A DNA stretch of 64,000 bases from Epithemia pelagica. Lineage: Eukaryota; Bacillariophyta; Bacillariophyceae; Surirellales; Surirellaceae. The notes beneath the pieces were generated by a model. The model saw only the letters and a list, made by a program, of their open reading frames with translations. It made no database searches and was not told the origin of the DNA. The translations under genes were made by a program, and so were the position numbers. The DNA lies in contig OX337232.1 in NCBI GenBank assembly GCA_946965045.2, positions 620,001-684,000 of the forward strand. The letters are read 5' to 3'. Below, piece after piece: positions 41,109-50,500 of the stretch (the stretch's first letter is position 1; each line of letters starts with the position of its first letter).

Positions 41109-43138
41109 ATGACGGCAAGGGATTCTCTTCGATCGTGTTCGACAATATGGAGGTTTTGCTGCTGTTTGAATGCAATTTACTGGGGCAGTGCTCTATATGG
41201 AGTAGATTCCTTTTCGATCGAAGTGCCTCGTCATTCGTTTCCCAAACAACAACAGTCCAACAGTGACACTTTATTGTTAAGGACACGGAAATCCAACAAG
41301 ACCAATACCACCAAGGACAAGGAATCGACCAGAGTCATACCTCATGGAGCAAGAACTATTGAGGAATCACATTGTCCTTTGGCCTGTCAGAATGGATCCA
41401 TATGTGTCCGCAGGGAGAAACAGACGAAAGATAACAGCATGAGTAAATCTAGCAACAACAAGACACAACAACACTATGATGATGAAGCAATAGCCTGGAA
41501 GTGCACTTGTCCCCCAGGGTTTGAGGGAACTCTTTGTGAGCTTTCTCAAAACAGTCGGCCCCGACAACGCGTGGTAACCTTGTTCGTCCCGTGTGGAAAC
41601 CTCATTTGCCTGTACGATTTCAAGAATATTTGATAGCGTTGTCTCTTTGGTCTTTTATCCTCACACAATCTTCTTGTTTATATGAAAACACCTTCCAGCA
41701 ATGGAGGACAATGCTTTGGAGGGCCAGACTTTGTGCCCCATCAAGAGGGCCACGGAAGTAGTACCGGTGTGGAATTGTGTGATTGTTCGTCTGCTGTGGT
41801 TCAAAATGCCACTTCGGAAACAGGCTTGACCCGTCATGTCGGCCAAACCTGTCAATACCAAGTCCAAGAACGAGAATATTGCCATCGAAACAGTGATGAA
41901 TATTGTGTCAATGGCGGTCAATGCCGGAACATGGCCCATGACTTTGATCAACAACCTTGCGATTGTCCGAGCGGATATGAAGGACGGTCCTGTCAATACA
42001 CGACCGAACAAGTCCATGCCGATTGTTCCCTCTCTTGTAACAATCATGGCGCCTGCGAGCATGGCATTAGTCCCTATGGCAGTAGCTTTGACGACCACAT
42101 GACGGAAATCAAGGGACCGCACGACTTGTTGAATTTGCCTCAAGAACAACTCACTCGCAATTTTATGCACTGCGCCTGCAATCATGGATATGCTGGAGGT
42201 CAGTGTGAATTCGAGGCTGTTCAGTGCGGAGATACGAGTACCCATTATTGCTTTCATGGATCATCGTGTGTCGTAGACGAGAAGGGACATGATGCCTGTG
42301 ACTGTTCCAATCCACAGGGCAAAAAACGTAAGTCGAAACGTCCAGGCAATGTGTGGCATGTGAATTTCTTGAACTTACAATCTTTCCTCCACTTGGCAAT
42401 TTGTTCACATACCATGAGACACACACAGTGGGAGGAAAACATTGCGAATTCGAGGCAACCGATCATTGTCAAGATCCGGTGCGAGTCGATTCCTATACAG
42501 CCGCCCGTATTTTCAATGTTCACCACAAACTAGGGGGTGCATCGACTGGCAACAGTGACAATAAGAACAGTCCCTTTTGTGTCAACAACGGTGCCTGTTA
42601 TGTTGTGGAGGGGACGGAGGATTACTATTGTCAATGTGATGAAACCAAGTGGGAAGGTAAGAGATGTTCTCACCGCGTCCCCAAGGCGGCGCCCACCGCG
42701 GCTCCATCCTCTGAACCCACCAACAACACGAGCAGCAGCAGCAGCCCAAAGGATTCGCAGAATCGCAATGACATGTCCGGATATGGAAAATTCAGTGTGA
42801 TTCTGGTTGTAGGCATTGCCTTTATTTTTGTTGTGGTCATTTATTTCCGCCATCGATTGCAACGACAACGATTGCGACGGCGGATGCAGCAATCCCATGC
42901 CATGATTTACCCAGCGCGCGGGGGGTCCAATTTCAACAGTCCCACTTCCTTTCGAGATCGGAATTTGCATTCGACGGGAGGGCATGGTGGGGACAACTTC
43001 TTTGATCGGTACCTCGGCAACACGTCAGATGACGACGGTGGTGTACCCAGTGGGTCGAGTAGTAGCAAAGATGAAACCATTGAATTTTACTCCGAAACAG
43101 AACAGCATGAAGGTATGACAGACGTAGAGATATTATAG
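41109..43138 (+). CDS. EGF-like type I membrane protein 2 (one module)
   Basis: Three exons: 41109-41611, 41699-42327, 42429-43138; 613 aa, introns in phases 2 and 1. It has the architecture of the neighbouring EGF genes with one module rather than two. Exon 1 is longer and carries its own EGF-like unit (CPLACQNGSICV, CTCPPGFEGTLCEL) after a hydrophobic N-terminus (FCCCLNAIYWGSALYG), a less standard signal peptide. Exon 2 has YCVNGGQC, CDCPSGYEGRSCQY, LSCNNHGACEHG and NFMHCACNHGYAGGQCEF. Exon 3 starts GGKHCEFEATDHC, then CVNNGACYVV, a Ser/Thr/Pro stalk, a TM helix (KFSVILVVGIAFIFVVVIYF), a basic RHRLQRQRLRRR stop-transfer and a Ser/Asp/Glu-rich tail. The reduced module count could be ancestral or a loss. 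Confidence 0.85.
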
Positions 43139-43387
43139 CAAAGGGGACGCCGCAAACGTATGATTTGTGGAGATGAGGACTTGCATGGGTGGTTCATGGA
43201 GCTCCAACGTGAAGATCAAGGTGCTAGATATACAACATTGCCTGAAAACGTCCTAGAGAAGAACCTTGTATCTTCGGCAACATACATAATCTCATTACTT
43301 AATGCATTAATATGTCTGCTAAGGAGAACTAGCTTTATCATGGTTGTGTCAACTCATGAAAGAGAAAGGTTGACTTAAGTCGCTCGG

Positions 43388-44449
43388 TTACAAATCGCGA
43401 CGGCCCGAACCCGGGACTTGCTTCATGGTAAACAAGAGAAGGTGTGCCACGTCGGTTCCTGTTTCGTTTGTTTCCGTTTTGGTTGCCTGAATTCTAATGG
43501 TAGTGGGAGAATCAGCAGTTCCTTGGATTTCACAAGCGTCGTGTCGTTCCAAAGCCTTGCCATTGACCTTGATGCCGCCTTCAATACACAACAAATAGGC
43601 TTGTTCACCGGCAGGTAATTCATGAACCACTGTTTGATTCAGATCGAGTTCGGAGGCAAAGGCATTGACACTTTGATTGACTTGTACGGGTGCCACCAAA
43701 GCGTCATTCTTGTTGTTGGGTTTGTGGCTCACGCTCGATACGAGGTGTCGCAATTGATTGTGACGACCGGCCCTTGCATCTGGTGTATCACCTCGATAGG
43801 AACCATAATTGGGTGAAAGACCTCGTTTCGTTGGTGTAATCCAAGTTTGAATGAACCGAAGGGGTGTATCGCCATGATTGAATTCGGAATGTCGCACTCC
43901 AGTGCCGGCCGTCATGAATTGAATACTGCCACGACCCAAGGTTTCCTTGGTTCCCATGGAATCTTGATGGGTCAATTGACCTTGGACAACATAAGTGATG
44001 ATTTCCATGTTGGAATGGGGATGTGTGCCAAAGCCGCGGTGAGGTTGGACCAAATCATCATTCATGACACGCATGACACCAAAGTCGGCATTACGGTAGT
44101 TGTTGTACTCCGCAAAGGAGAAATGAAATCGAGATTTGAGCCAGTTGTCGTTAGTCCAGGACGGATCGTTCTTGGGATTTTGCTTGTTGCCAAACCAACG
44201 AGGATCAGGTTCCGAGACATAGAGTTTTTGGTTGGGTACCACGCGAACGGTTGCCTCTGAAATGGTAGAACTTGTCGTCATGGTAAAAGTCGTTGTGGAT
44301 GTAGCTGTCATGGACATGGTTGTTTTTATCGTTCTAGTTCGTGTTCTTTGTTTGTGTGATGTTGTCTTTGTCTTGCGTTGTCGACTGTTTTGGTTTTTAT
44401 GAGACCACATGGAGGGGGTCCTGACTGGAGTTTTTTTTGCAAACGCCAT
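43388..44449 (-). CDS. Pirin-like bicupin protein
   Basis: 353 aa from the ATG at 44449. About 68 N-terminal residues rich in Thr, Ser, Lys and Arg precede the pirin core and could be an organelle presequence. The core begins VPNQKLYVSEPDPRWF. The metal-binding motif is complete: THPHSNMEIITY (His143, His145) and AGTGVRHSEFN (His187, Glu189). GQLTHQDSMG and a second cupin (AYLLCIEGGIKVNGKALERH) follow. Closer to the bacterial YhhW/YhaK-type pirins than to human pirin by its WFGNKQNPKNDP segment, which is an impression. Pirins bind non-haem iron; some act as quercetin 2,3-dioxygenases or redox-sensitive regulators. It is convergent with EGF gene 2, ending 249 bp away. Confidence 0.9.
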   Translation of the reverse strand: MAFAKKTPVRTPSMWSHKNQNSRQRKTKTTSHKQRTRTRTIKTTMSMTATSTTTFTMTTSSTISEATVRVVPNQKLYVSEPDPRWFGNKQNPKNDPSWTNDNWLKSRFHFSFAEYNNYRNADFGVMRVMNDDLVQPHRGFGTHPHSNMEIITYVVQGQLTHQDSMGTKETLGRGSIQFMTAGTGVRHSEFNHGDTPLRFIQTWITPTKRGLSPNYGSYRGDTPDARAGRHNQLRHLVSSVSHKPNNKNDALVAPVQVNQSVNAFASELDLNQTVVHELPAGEQAYLLCIEGGIKVNGKALERHDACEIQGTADSPTTIRIQATKTETNETGTDVAHLLLFTMKQVPGSGRRDL

Positions 44450-44756
44450 TTTGTGAAGAAGCTGGTTCACTCCCGAGCGACGGAATTTCGAGGATCAAGC
44501 TTGAGTACTCTAAAAGTCACAGTGAGATTCAAAGATTTCGATCGGTATCTTTCCTAAACCAGCAGGAGGAAGTTCTTCGAAGTGCTTCGGAAATCAGCTC
44601 GTGACGATCAGTCGCCCTTTTCGAGGCAGTCGTCCACCACATCGTGTTGCTCGCTGACAGATATCTCGCACCCGTTGTTTCTGAAGTCTGAAGCCTCAAT
44701 CGTACCTTGTCCATTGTCTTTCCTTTCTTTCGTATAGTGATGCATTCTATTGAGTA
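44450..44756. other. Divergent promoter region
   Basis: 307 bp between the minus-strand pirin gene and the plus-strand family X gene. It presumably holds both promoters. No motif called. Confidence 0.5.
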
Positions 44757-45734
44757 ATGTATTCTCGATTGGTATTGAAGAACGTGCCTTTGGCATCGCC
44801 AAGGTTTTGTCCTCCACCACGACCACTCCTTTCGCGGCAAAGCAGCCAAACCATGTTGTTCTCTTCTGCGTCCGAGAACGAGAGCGACTCTCTGGTCAAA
44901 CGTGAGCGCCCCAGTCTTTCAGAGAAATTCTCAAGTCTTTCAGAGAAACTGAATGAGATTAAGAAGTCCCAGCAAGATTTACGTGCTGAGATTACAAAGC
45001 AACAGGATGAGATTGCAAAGCTCCAGCAAAACCATACAAAGCTCCGAGAAGGGATCAATGGCCTTCGATGTGTTCTTGCGCCCGCAACTACCCAGGCCAT
45101 GGCCGAAACATGCATCTACAAGCAAGCGGAGGGACTCACTTCCCGTTTGATCTCACAAGGCATGGTTATCTGGAATGGCCAAGAAGGGCTTCAATATAGT
45201 TGGTCCCAAGTTGGGACGAAGGTGCTTGATGAACTTCTCTTGGCAAATGAGGACGACCAAGCATTGGAAATAAGTTGGGAACAGGAGCTTTTTGGTGGAA
45301 AGGATAATACTGCATTTCATACACAAGAGCTTCGAGTTGAAGCGATCTGTGCCATTTTATCCGGACTGACCTATTTTGTTAAAACAGTCCCATCGAGCAC
45401 ACTGCTGAGTTGGCCACGAGACCAAAACACTTTTTCGAATGATGGTGCCTATCTGAATGCGTTTCTCGGTTCAGTGGAGAGCAAAAGTGAGATCCAAGAT
45501 ACAAAGAAAGTCGCTGGTGTAATTCAGTCGTGGGTGCCCTCCGAAATCCCTTTCCAAAAGGTCCCCGAAGAAGGAGGCGACTACAACAACGAGCAAACGC
45601 GAAGAGAAATCGTTGGGCCGTTTCTTGAATCCTTGGTTAACGAGCTGAAGAAAAAATTACCAGAAGACAACATTGTCATCAGTCGTTTGGATACCACCAA
45701 GCAGTCTGTTCTTACAGAACTCTGCAGGAATTAA
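44757..45734 (+). CDS. Family X protein 2
   Basis: Single exon of 325 aa. The N-terminus MYSRLVLKNVPLASPRFC is rich in Arg, Pro and Ser and lacks acids for about 40 residues, compatible with an organelle presequence rather than the signal peptide of family member 1. A heptad-rich coiled coil follows at about residues 55-100 (LSEKFSSLSEKLNEIKKSQQ, LRAEITKQQDEIAKLQQ). The C-terminal about 220 residues are the conserved family X domain: GLRCVLAPATTQAMAETCIY, KQAEGLTSRLISQG, EGLQYSWSQVG, LFGGKD, EAICAILSGLTYFVKTVP, STLLSWPRDQN, QSWVPSEIPFQKVPE and IVGPFLESL, ending LTELCRN. It lies between EGF genes 2 and 3, with no sign of a joint function. Function unknown. Confidence 0.82.
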   Translation: MYSRLVLKNVPLASPRFCPPPRPLLSRQSSQTMLFSSASENESDSLVKRERPSLSEKFSSLSEKLNEIKKSQQDLRAEITKQQDEIAKLQQNHTKLREGINGLRCVLAPATTQAMAETCIYKQAEGLTSRLISQGMVIWNGQEGLQYSWSQVGTKVLDELLLANEDDQALEISWEQELFGGKDNTAFHTQELRVEAICAILSGLTYFVKTVPSSTLLSWPRDQNTFSNDGAYLNAFLGSVESKSEIQDTKKVAGVIQSWVPSEIPFQKVPEEGGDYNNEQTRREIVGPFLESLVNELKKKLPEDNIVISRLDTTKQSVLTELCRN

Positions 45735-46761
45735 GACTTCGTTGCTCCGAATCCGGCAACTTGCTGTCACCTACAGTCGGATTGATGGGAGGAATTCGCT
45801 TTCACGTTCGCATCCCATAAACGTTCCCATCCCAAGACAACAAGGATTTAGCCTTGAGGAGGAGGAGGCGGCGGCTGTGGCGGCACATTCTGGATGGAGG
45901 ACGGAATGGATGGATCTTGTCTTTTTTTTCTTGAGGCGGAAATACGGCCATGACACACCCAGTCAAGTCTCGGGAAACGAGAAAATTCGGTTCCTCCAGG
46001 GCCTGATGCTATAAACTGCTGCACCGGACAATCTCGGCGTAGTTCCAGGCAAATCACATTTCATTGTAAATCTTTGTTGGAATGCAGTGTCGAAATCTAC
46101 TTCTCCTAGAGAGCGGCTGGGCCACGATAGTTGTGTCTCATGGTCGATCACGATACCTACTCCTAGTAGCCATGGTAGGGTTCGGTGGTTGCGAGAAGCC
46201 CAGCGAACTCAAGTAGGACATTGGTTTCAAATTTTTTTATCGGCACGAGTACTCGCCCCACAAAGACGCCTACACGCCTCCGCGCTTGAGCGTATATTTC
46301 GGCTCCCCCCACTGGTCCCCAAGGCATTTTGTGGAACGCGACCACCATGACGTGACCATGGGTGTCTCTCGGAATAACTACATCCTATCGGATAGAATCT
46401 GAACTTTTTTATTATGTATCATTCCATTTCGATCCTTTGACCGCTCCGGTTTTGAAACAGAGCGATCCCACCACGTATCCAAAAAGTGTCCCAGCAAAAA
46501 CAAGCATTTTGGAATTTGGAACCAACCAACCTTACAAGATCCACAAAGACTCTCTCATCCCTCTCATCACACACGATTTCATCTTCATTGGGGGGATTAC
46601 CAGTGGAACTGTCATCCCAGCTTGGAGAATTGTTGTCTTGTTGTTCTTGTCTTTAGCAATCCTACAAACACACACACCCGTCTCTGGGATCGAGAACCGA
46701 AAAGCCACCAACCGGAGTGAAAGAGTGAACCAAAACAAATAACACCACGACACTGACAATC
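45735..46761. other. Intergenic region
   Basis: About 1 kb. Short open frames (45673-46014, 46087-46350 and 46362-46742 on plus; 46612-47151 on minus) have no recognisable domain and are not called. Confidence 0.5.
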
Positions 46762-49700
46762 ATGCCGTCGTCCTGCCATCGAATGCTCTTGTGGTCGACC
46801 CTTCTTCTTCCCGGTTTTGTCCAGTCCTCCTTTGTTGACGTACCACCACAATTGTCTTCCACAACAAGCAGCAACAACAACAACAACAGCAACACTCTCA
46901 ACCAGGATGCTCGCTCCTTGACCACCTCGTCGCAAGTTTGCGACGGAGGGTTGATCTGTCTGTAAGTGTCTTTTGAATGGTTTATTTGCGAACATACGAC
47001 AAACTCTGCAGTGCAGCAGCACGTTCTTGAGTGATTCTGCGGTTGTGGTTCTTGTTACCGAATCGTTCCTCTCAATTGTTGGTTTTGTTTGTCCTTTTTG
47101 TTGCGCTGCTCTTGTTCTTGTTGTTGCTCTTTGTTTCATCTTGGTTGACATGCTCTTTTCGTATTGCTGTTTTTAGCAACAATGGCCATTGCGCGGAGGG
47201 TCACAATTATCACCAAGACGGTGCCGTGTGCGATTGTACGACGGCCGTGCAAATTTTGGGGACCGGTCAAGGCGAAGAGGGCTATGAACAATGGGTGGGT
47301 CGATCGTGTCAAATTCGGGTTACCAACAATGATTATTGCAACAACAACAATCAATTTTCCTATTGTGTCAATGGTGGCACGTGTCGTAACCAGGCCAAGG
47401 ACTTTGCCGATCGTCCCTGCAAGTGTTTGGATGGCTTTTCCGGACGGCATTGCGAATACGATCGTAGCGCGGGTGGACCCGACCCCTCGGCATGTTCCCT
47501 CACCTGCAATGGCAAGGGGACTTGTCATTTTGGCTTTAATCCTCATGCCGATCAAGGGGCCAACAAGGCCTTGCCATCGACCAACAGTCATGATTTCATG
47601 TATTGTATTTGTGAGGATGGACACGCGGGAACCAATTGCGAATTTGATTTTACCGAATGCCGTGATCCGCAGGGACAAGTGTCCAAACACTTTTGCTATC
47701 ATGGTGCCACGTGTTTGCCAGGCACGGGCATTTGCCAATGTCAAAATGATCAAGGAGTCCAATGTACGTAGTAGTTGCGATTGAATTGCTCAACCATGTG
47801 GTTTCTCACGTGTCACTCACTGCCTTTGCTTCGTATTGTCATTTTGACAATTGTTAAATAAACCATTGATTGCCCTCTGTATTATATCTCTATACAGTTG
47901 CCGGTGATTACTGTCAATTCAAGGAATCGGATACCTGTGCGACTCCTATTGTGATTGATGCTGCCGCGGCAGCTCTTCAATTTGACGAAGCCAACAAGTT
48001 GACCTACGATCCGGCCGTCCAAGTCAATGACCCACCGCCCTTTTGCGTCAATGGAGGAGCTTGCTTCCAGGTGGAAACTACCAATGATTACTATTGCTTG
48101 TGTGCCGCCGATGACCATGGTGGACTGTGGACCGGTCCGCAATGTACCATTCCCTACATGGCCGCCCATCTCACACAAGCACCGACTGCGGCTGGAACCG
48201 ATACGTGGGGACCCACTATTGATGGCAGTTGGACAACGTGGCCCAGTTCCGATGGACCCAGTTCCGAGGCTCCCACCGATGCACCCATTCCCACGGTGCC
48301 CTTTGTCCAATGTGGAAATTTGCATTGTCTGTACGTATTTCTTTATGTGAAGCGAGGGTTTAGAGACGGTTTTTCTTTATCGTAAGGGCAATTGTGGTAC
48401 GGGTCCCATTCTTACTGTCTCCCCTTCTCTCTCCCGTTATTTTGTCTCTTTTGGCGGCGTGATCTGTTTGGTCCTTGTCTCATGTGTGTCGTACAGAAAT
48501 GGTGGTTTTTGTGCCTCGGGTCATAATTACCAGTCCAAACATGCCGTATGCGACTGTCGAACCGCCATTAAGGATGAGGGTGAAGACAGATTTACGGCAT
48601 ATGCCGGACGAGAATGTGAAATTGAAGTCTTGGATCCGCAATTTTGTCCGGGCACCGAGCAGACTGAATTTTGCATCAATGGTGGCACTTGTCGAGGAAA
48701 TGCCAATAACTTTGATCAAAAACCCTGCACTTGTCCCAATGGTTTCAAAGGTCGTAATTGCGAAATCCCCGCCGAACATGCACCCGAGTCCTGTGGCCTC
48801 ACTTGTTCCAATAATGGGAGATGCGAACATGGGCTCAATCCCACCGAGAAAAAGGGTGCCAATGGCCTTTTGAATTTGGACAATGAAGGTTCTAGTAACT
48901 TTATGCATTGCATTTGTGACGAAGGCTTTGCGGGAATAAATTGCGAATATGAGGTTACCAAATGTGCCGGACGCCAACGATATTGCTTTCATGGATCCAC
49001 CTGTATCGATGTGGCCGGGGGACCGGATTTGGGCGGAGAACAAGTATGTGAATGCGATGGTGATGATGGCAAGAAATGTACGTACCTAACCAAAGCGGGC
49101 ATGATATATATCACGTGTGGAAGCATGTAGTCTTCTCGTCCAAAATCTAACCAATCTGTGGGCGGATCAATCGGGTTACACAGTGACAGGACCCTATTGT
49201 GAATTTGAAGCGACCGATTATTGCAATAATCCTGTCCTCATTGACGAGACCAATGCCGTGCAATCCTTTAGTCCAACAAAGCAATTGAATACTGATGAAG
49301 TATCGCCCTTTTGTGTCAATGATGGTATTTGTTACATGGTGGAATCCTTGAATCACTATTATTGTCAATGTGATGAAATTTTGTTTACCGGAAACCGATG
49401 CGAAACCCAAAAACAGTCGCTGCATTTGACTGCGGCTCCTACGGCCGCATGGACCGACACTTGGCCTCCCACTGTGGAAGCCAGTTTGACCGACATGCCC
49501 GTCGCACCCACTCGGCCTCCCACCACTCCACCCTATGCATTGCCTACCCCACCGACGACACCCACTCTTTTGTCCCAAAACAGTAGCACCGATGACGACA
49601 ACATATCAGGTGGGGGCAAATTTGGTATTGTCTTGGTGGTGGCCGTCGGTTTGGCGTGCATTGCCTTTGTCATGCTCTATTTCCGTCGTCGGGCGCGGTA

Positions 49701-49974
49701 CTTGAAACGCATGGTCTATCAAGATGGCGATCCGCATACCGGACCTGACAGCATTTTCCGTGCCGATGATAACAAACATTTGGATATCGCACCCTTTGAA
49801 GAAGAAGAACATGTTGTGGAACTGTCTGCCACTCGTAGTATGGACAGTGACGAAGTTCCAGGTGGAGACCAGGGCAAGTTTAACAACACAAGTGGTGGTG
49901 CACAAGCACCGGAGCAACCATCGCCTGAAAATCCTTCGGAGAACAAGGAAATGAGCCAAGTGGAGCTTGTGTAA
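46762..49974 (+). CDS. EGF-like type I membrane protein 3 (two modules)
   Basis: Five exons: 46762-46961, 47177-47763, 47898-48330, 48497-49077, 49184-49974; 863 aa, intron phases 2, 1, 2, 1 as in EGF gene 1. Signal peptide MPSSCHRMLLWSTLLLPGFV is followed by an Asn-rich stretch. Module 1: LCLNNGHCAEGHNYHQDG, YCVNGGTC, CKCLDGFSGRHCEY, LTCNGKGTCHFG, FMYCICEDGHAGTNCEF; its second exon opens AGDYCQFKESDTC. Module 2 repeats these: FCINGGTC, CTCPNGFKGRNCEI, LTCSNNGRCEHG, NFMHCICDEGFAGINCEY, then TGPYCEFEATDYC and FCVNDGICYMV. A Thr/Pro stalk, a TM helix (FGIVLVVAVGLACIAFVMLY), FRRRARYLKR and an acidic tail end the protein. The tail sequences of the three EGF genes differ more than the ectodomains do. 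Confidence 0.87.
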
Positions 49975-50500
49975 TTGTTGACATACCAGAAAAGTTTATA
50001 GATTTGCCGTACTAATAATATGAGAGATTGAACGAATGTTTTCTGTAAATTGGCAAACGAGAGTCCACAGAGAACGGAGTTACTAAGGTTGCATCAGAGT
50101 GTCTTAACATTGGACTTTTGAGTGCAGCAATTGCGTCCCTGCACATATTTGCAAGTGTAGAGCATCATGATTGAGTCCTCTGCTCTTGCGCCGCTTTCCG
50201 AGTTTCTGTCATTCCCCTAGCATCTACCAAAGAACCAAGTTGTGGACAACAGAGTTAAAGTCTTAAAGCCAACAGTCTAGAGGGATGAATGAGTCATGAT
50301 GTGCTCATACATCAATTCCATTGATGCAAAACAAATCAGTGGCTTGACGTCATATTCGCACCTTCAAGACTGGTCCGAAAGGGAAAAGTGGCCAATAAAC
50401 GAACAAAAGGCCAGTGTTCTTGTCCCCAAGTGAGAGCGTTTCACATGAATCTTCGGATTGACGAGCGACAAGACGACCACATGTCAGATATTATCAAGTC
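49975..50500. other. Convergent intergenic region
   Basis: 526 bp between the EGF gene 3 stop and the stop of the minus-strand cold-shock fusion gene. No feature seen. Confidence 0.5.
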
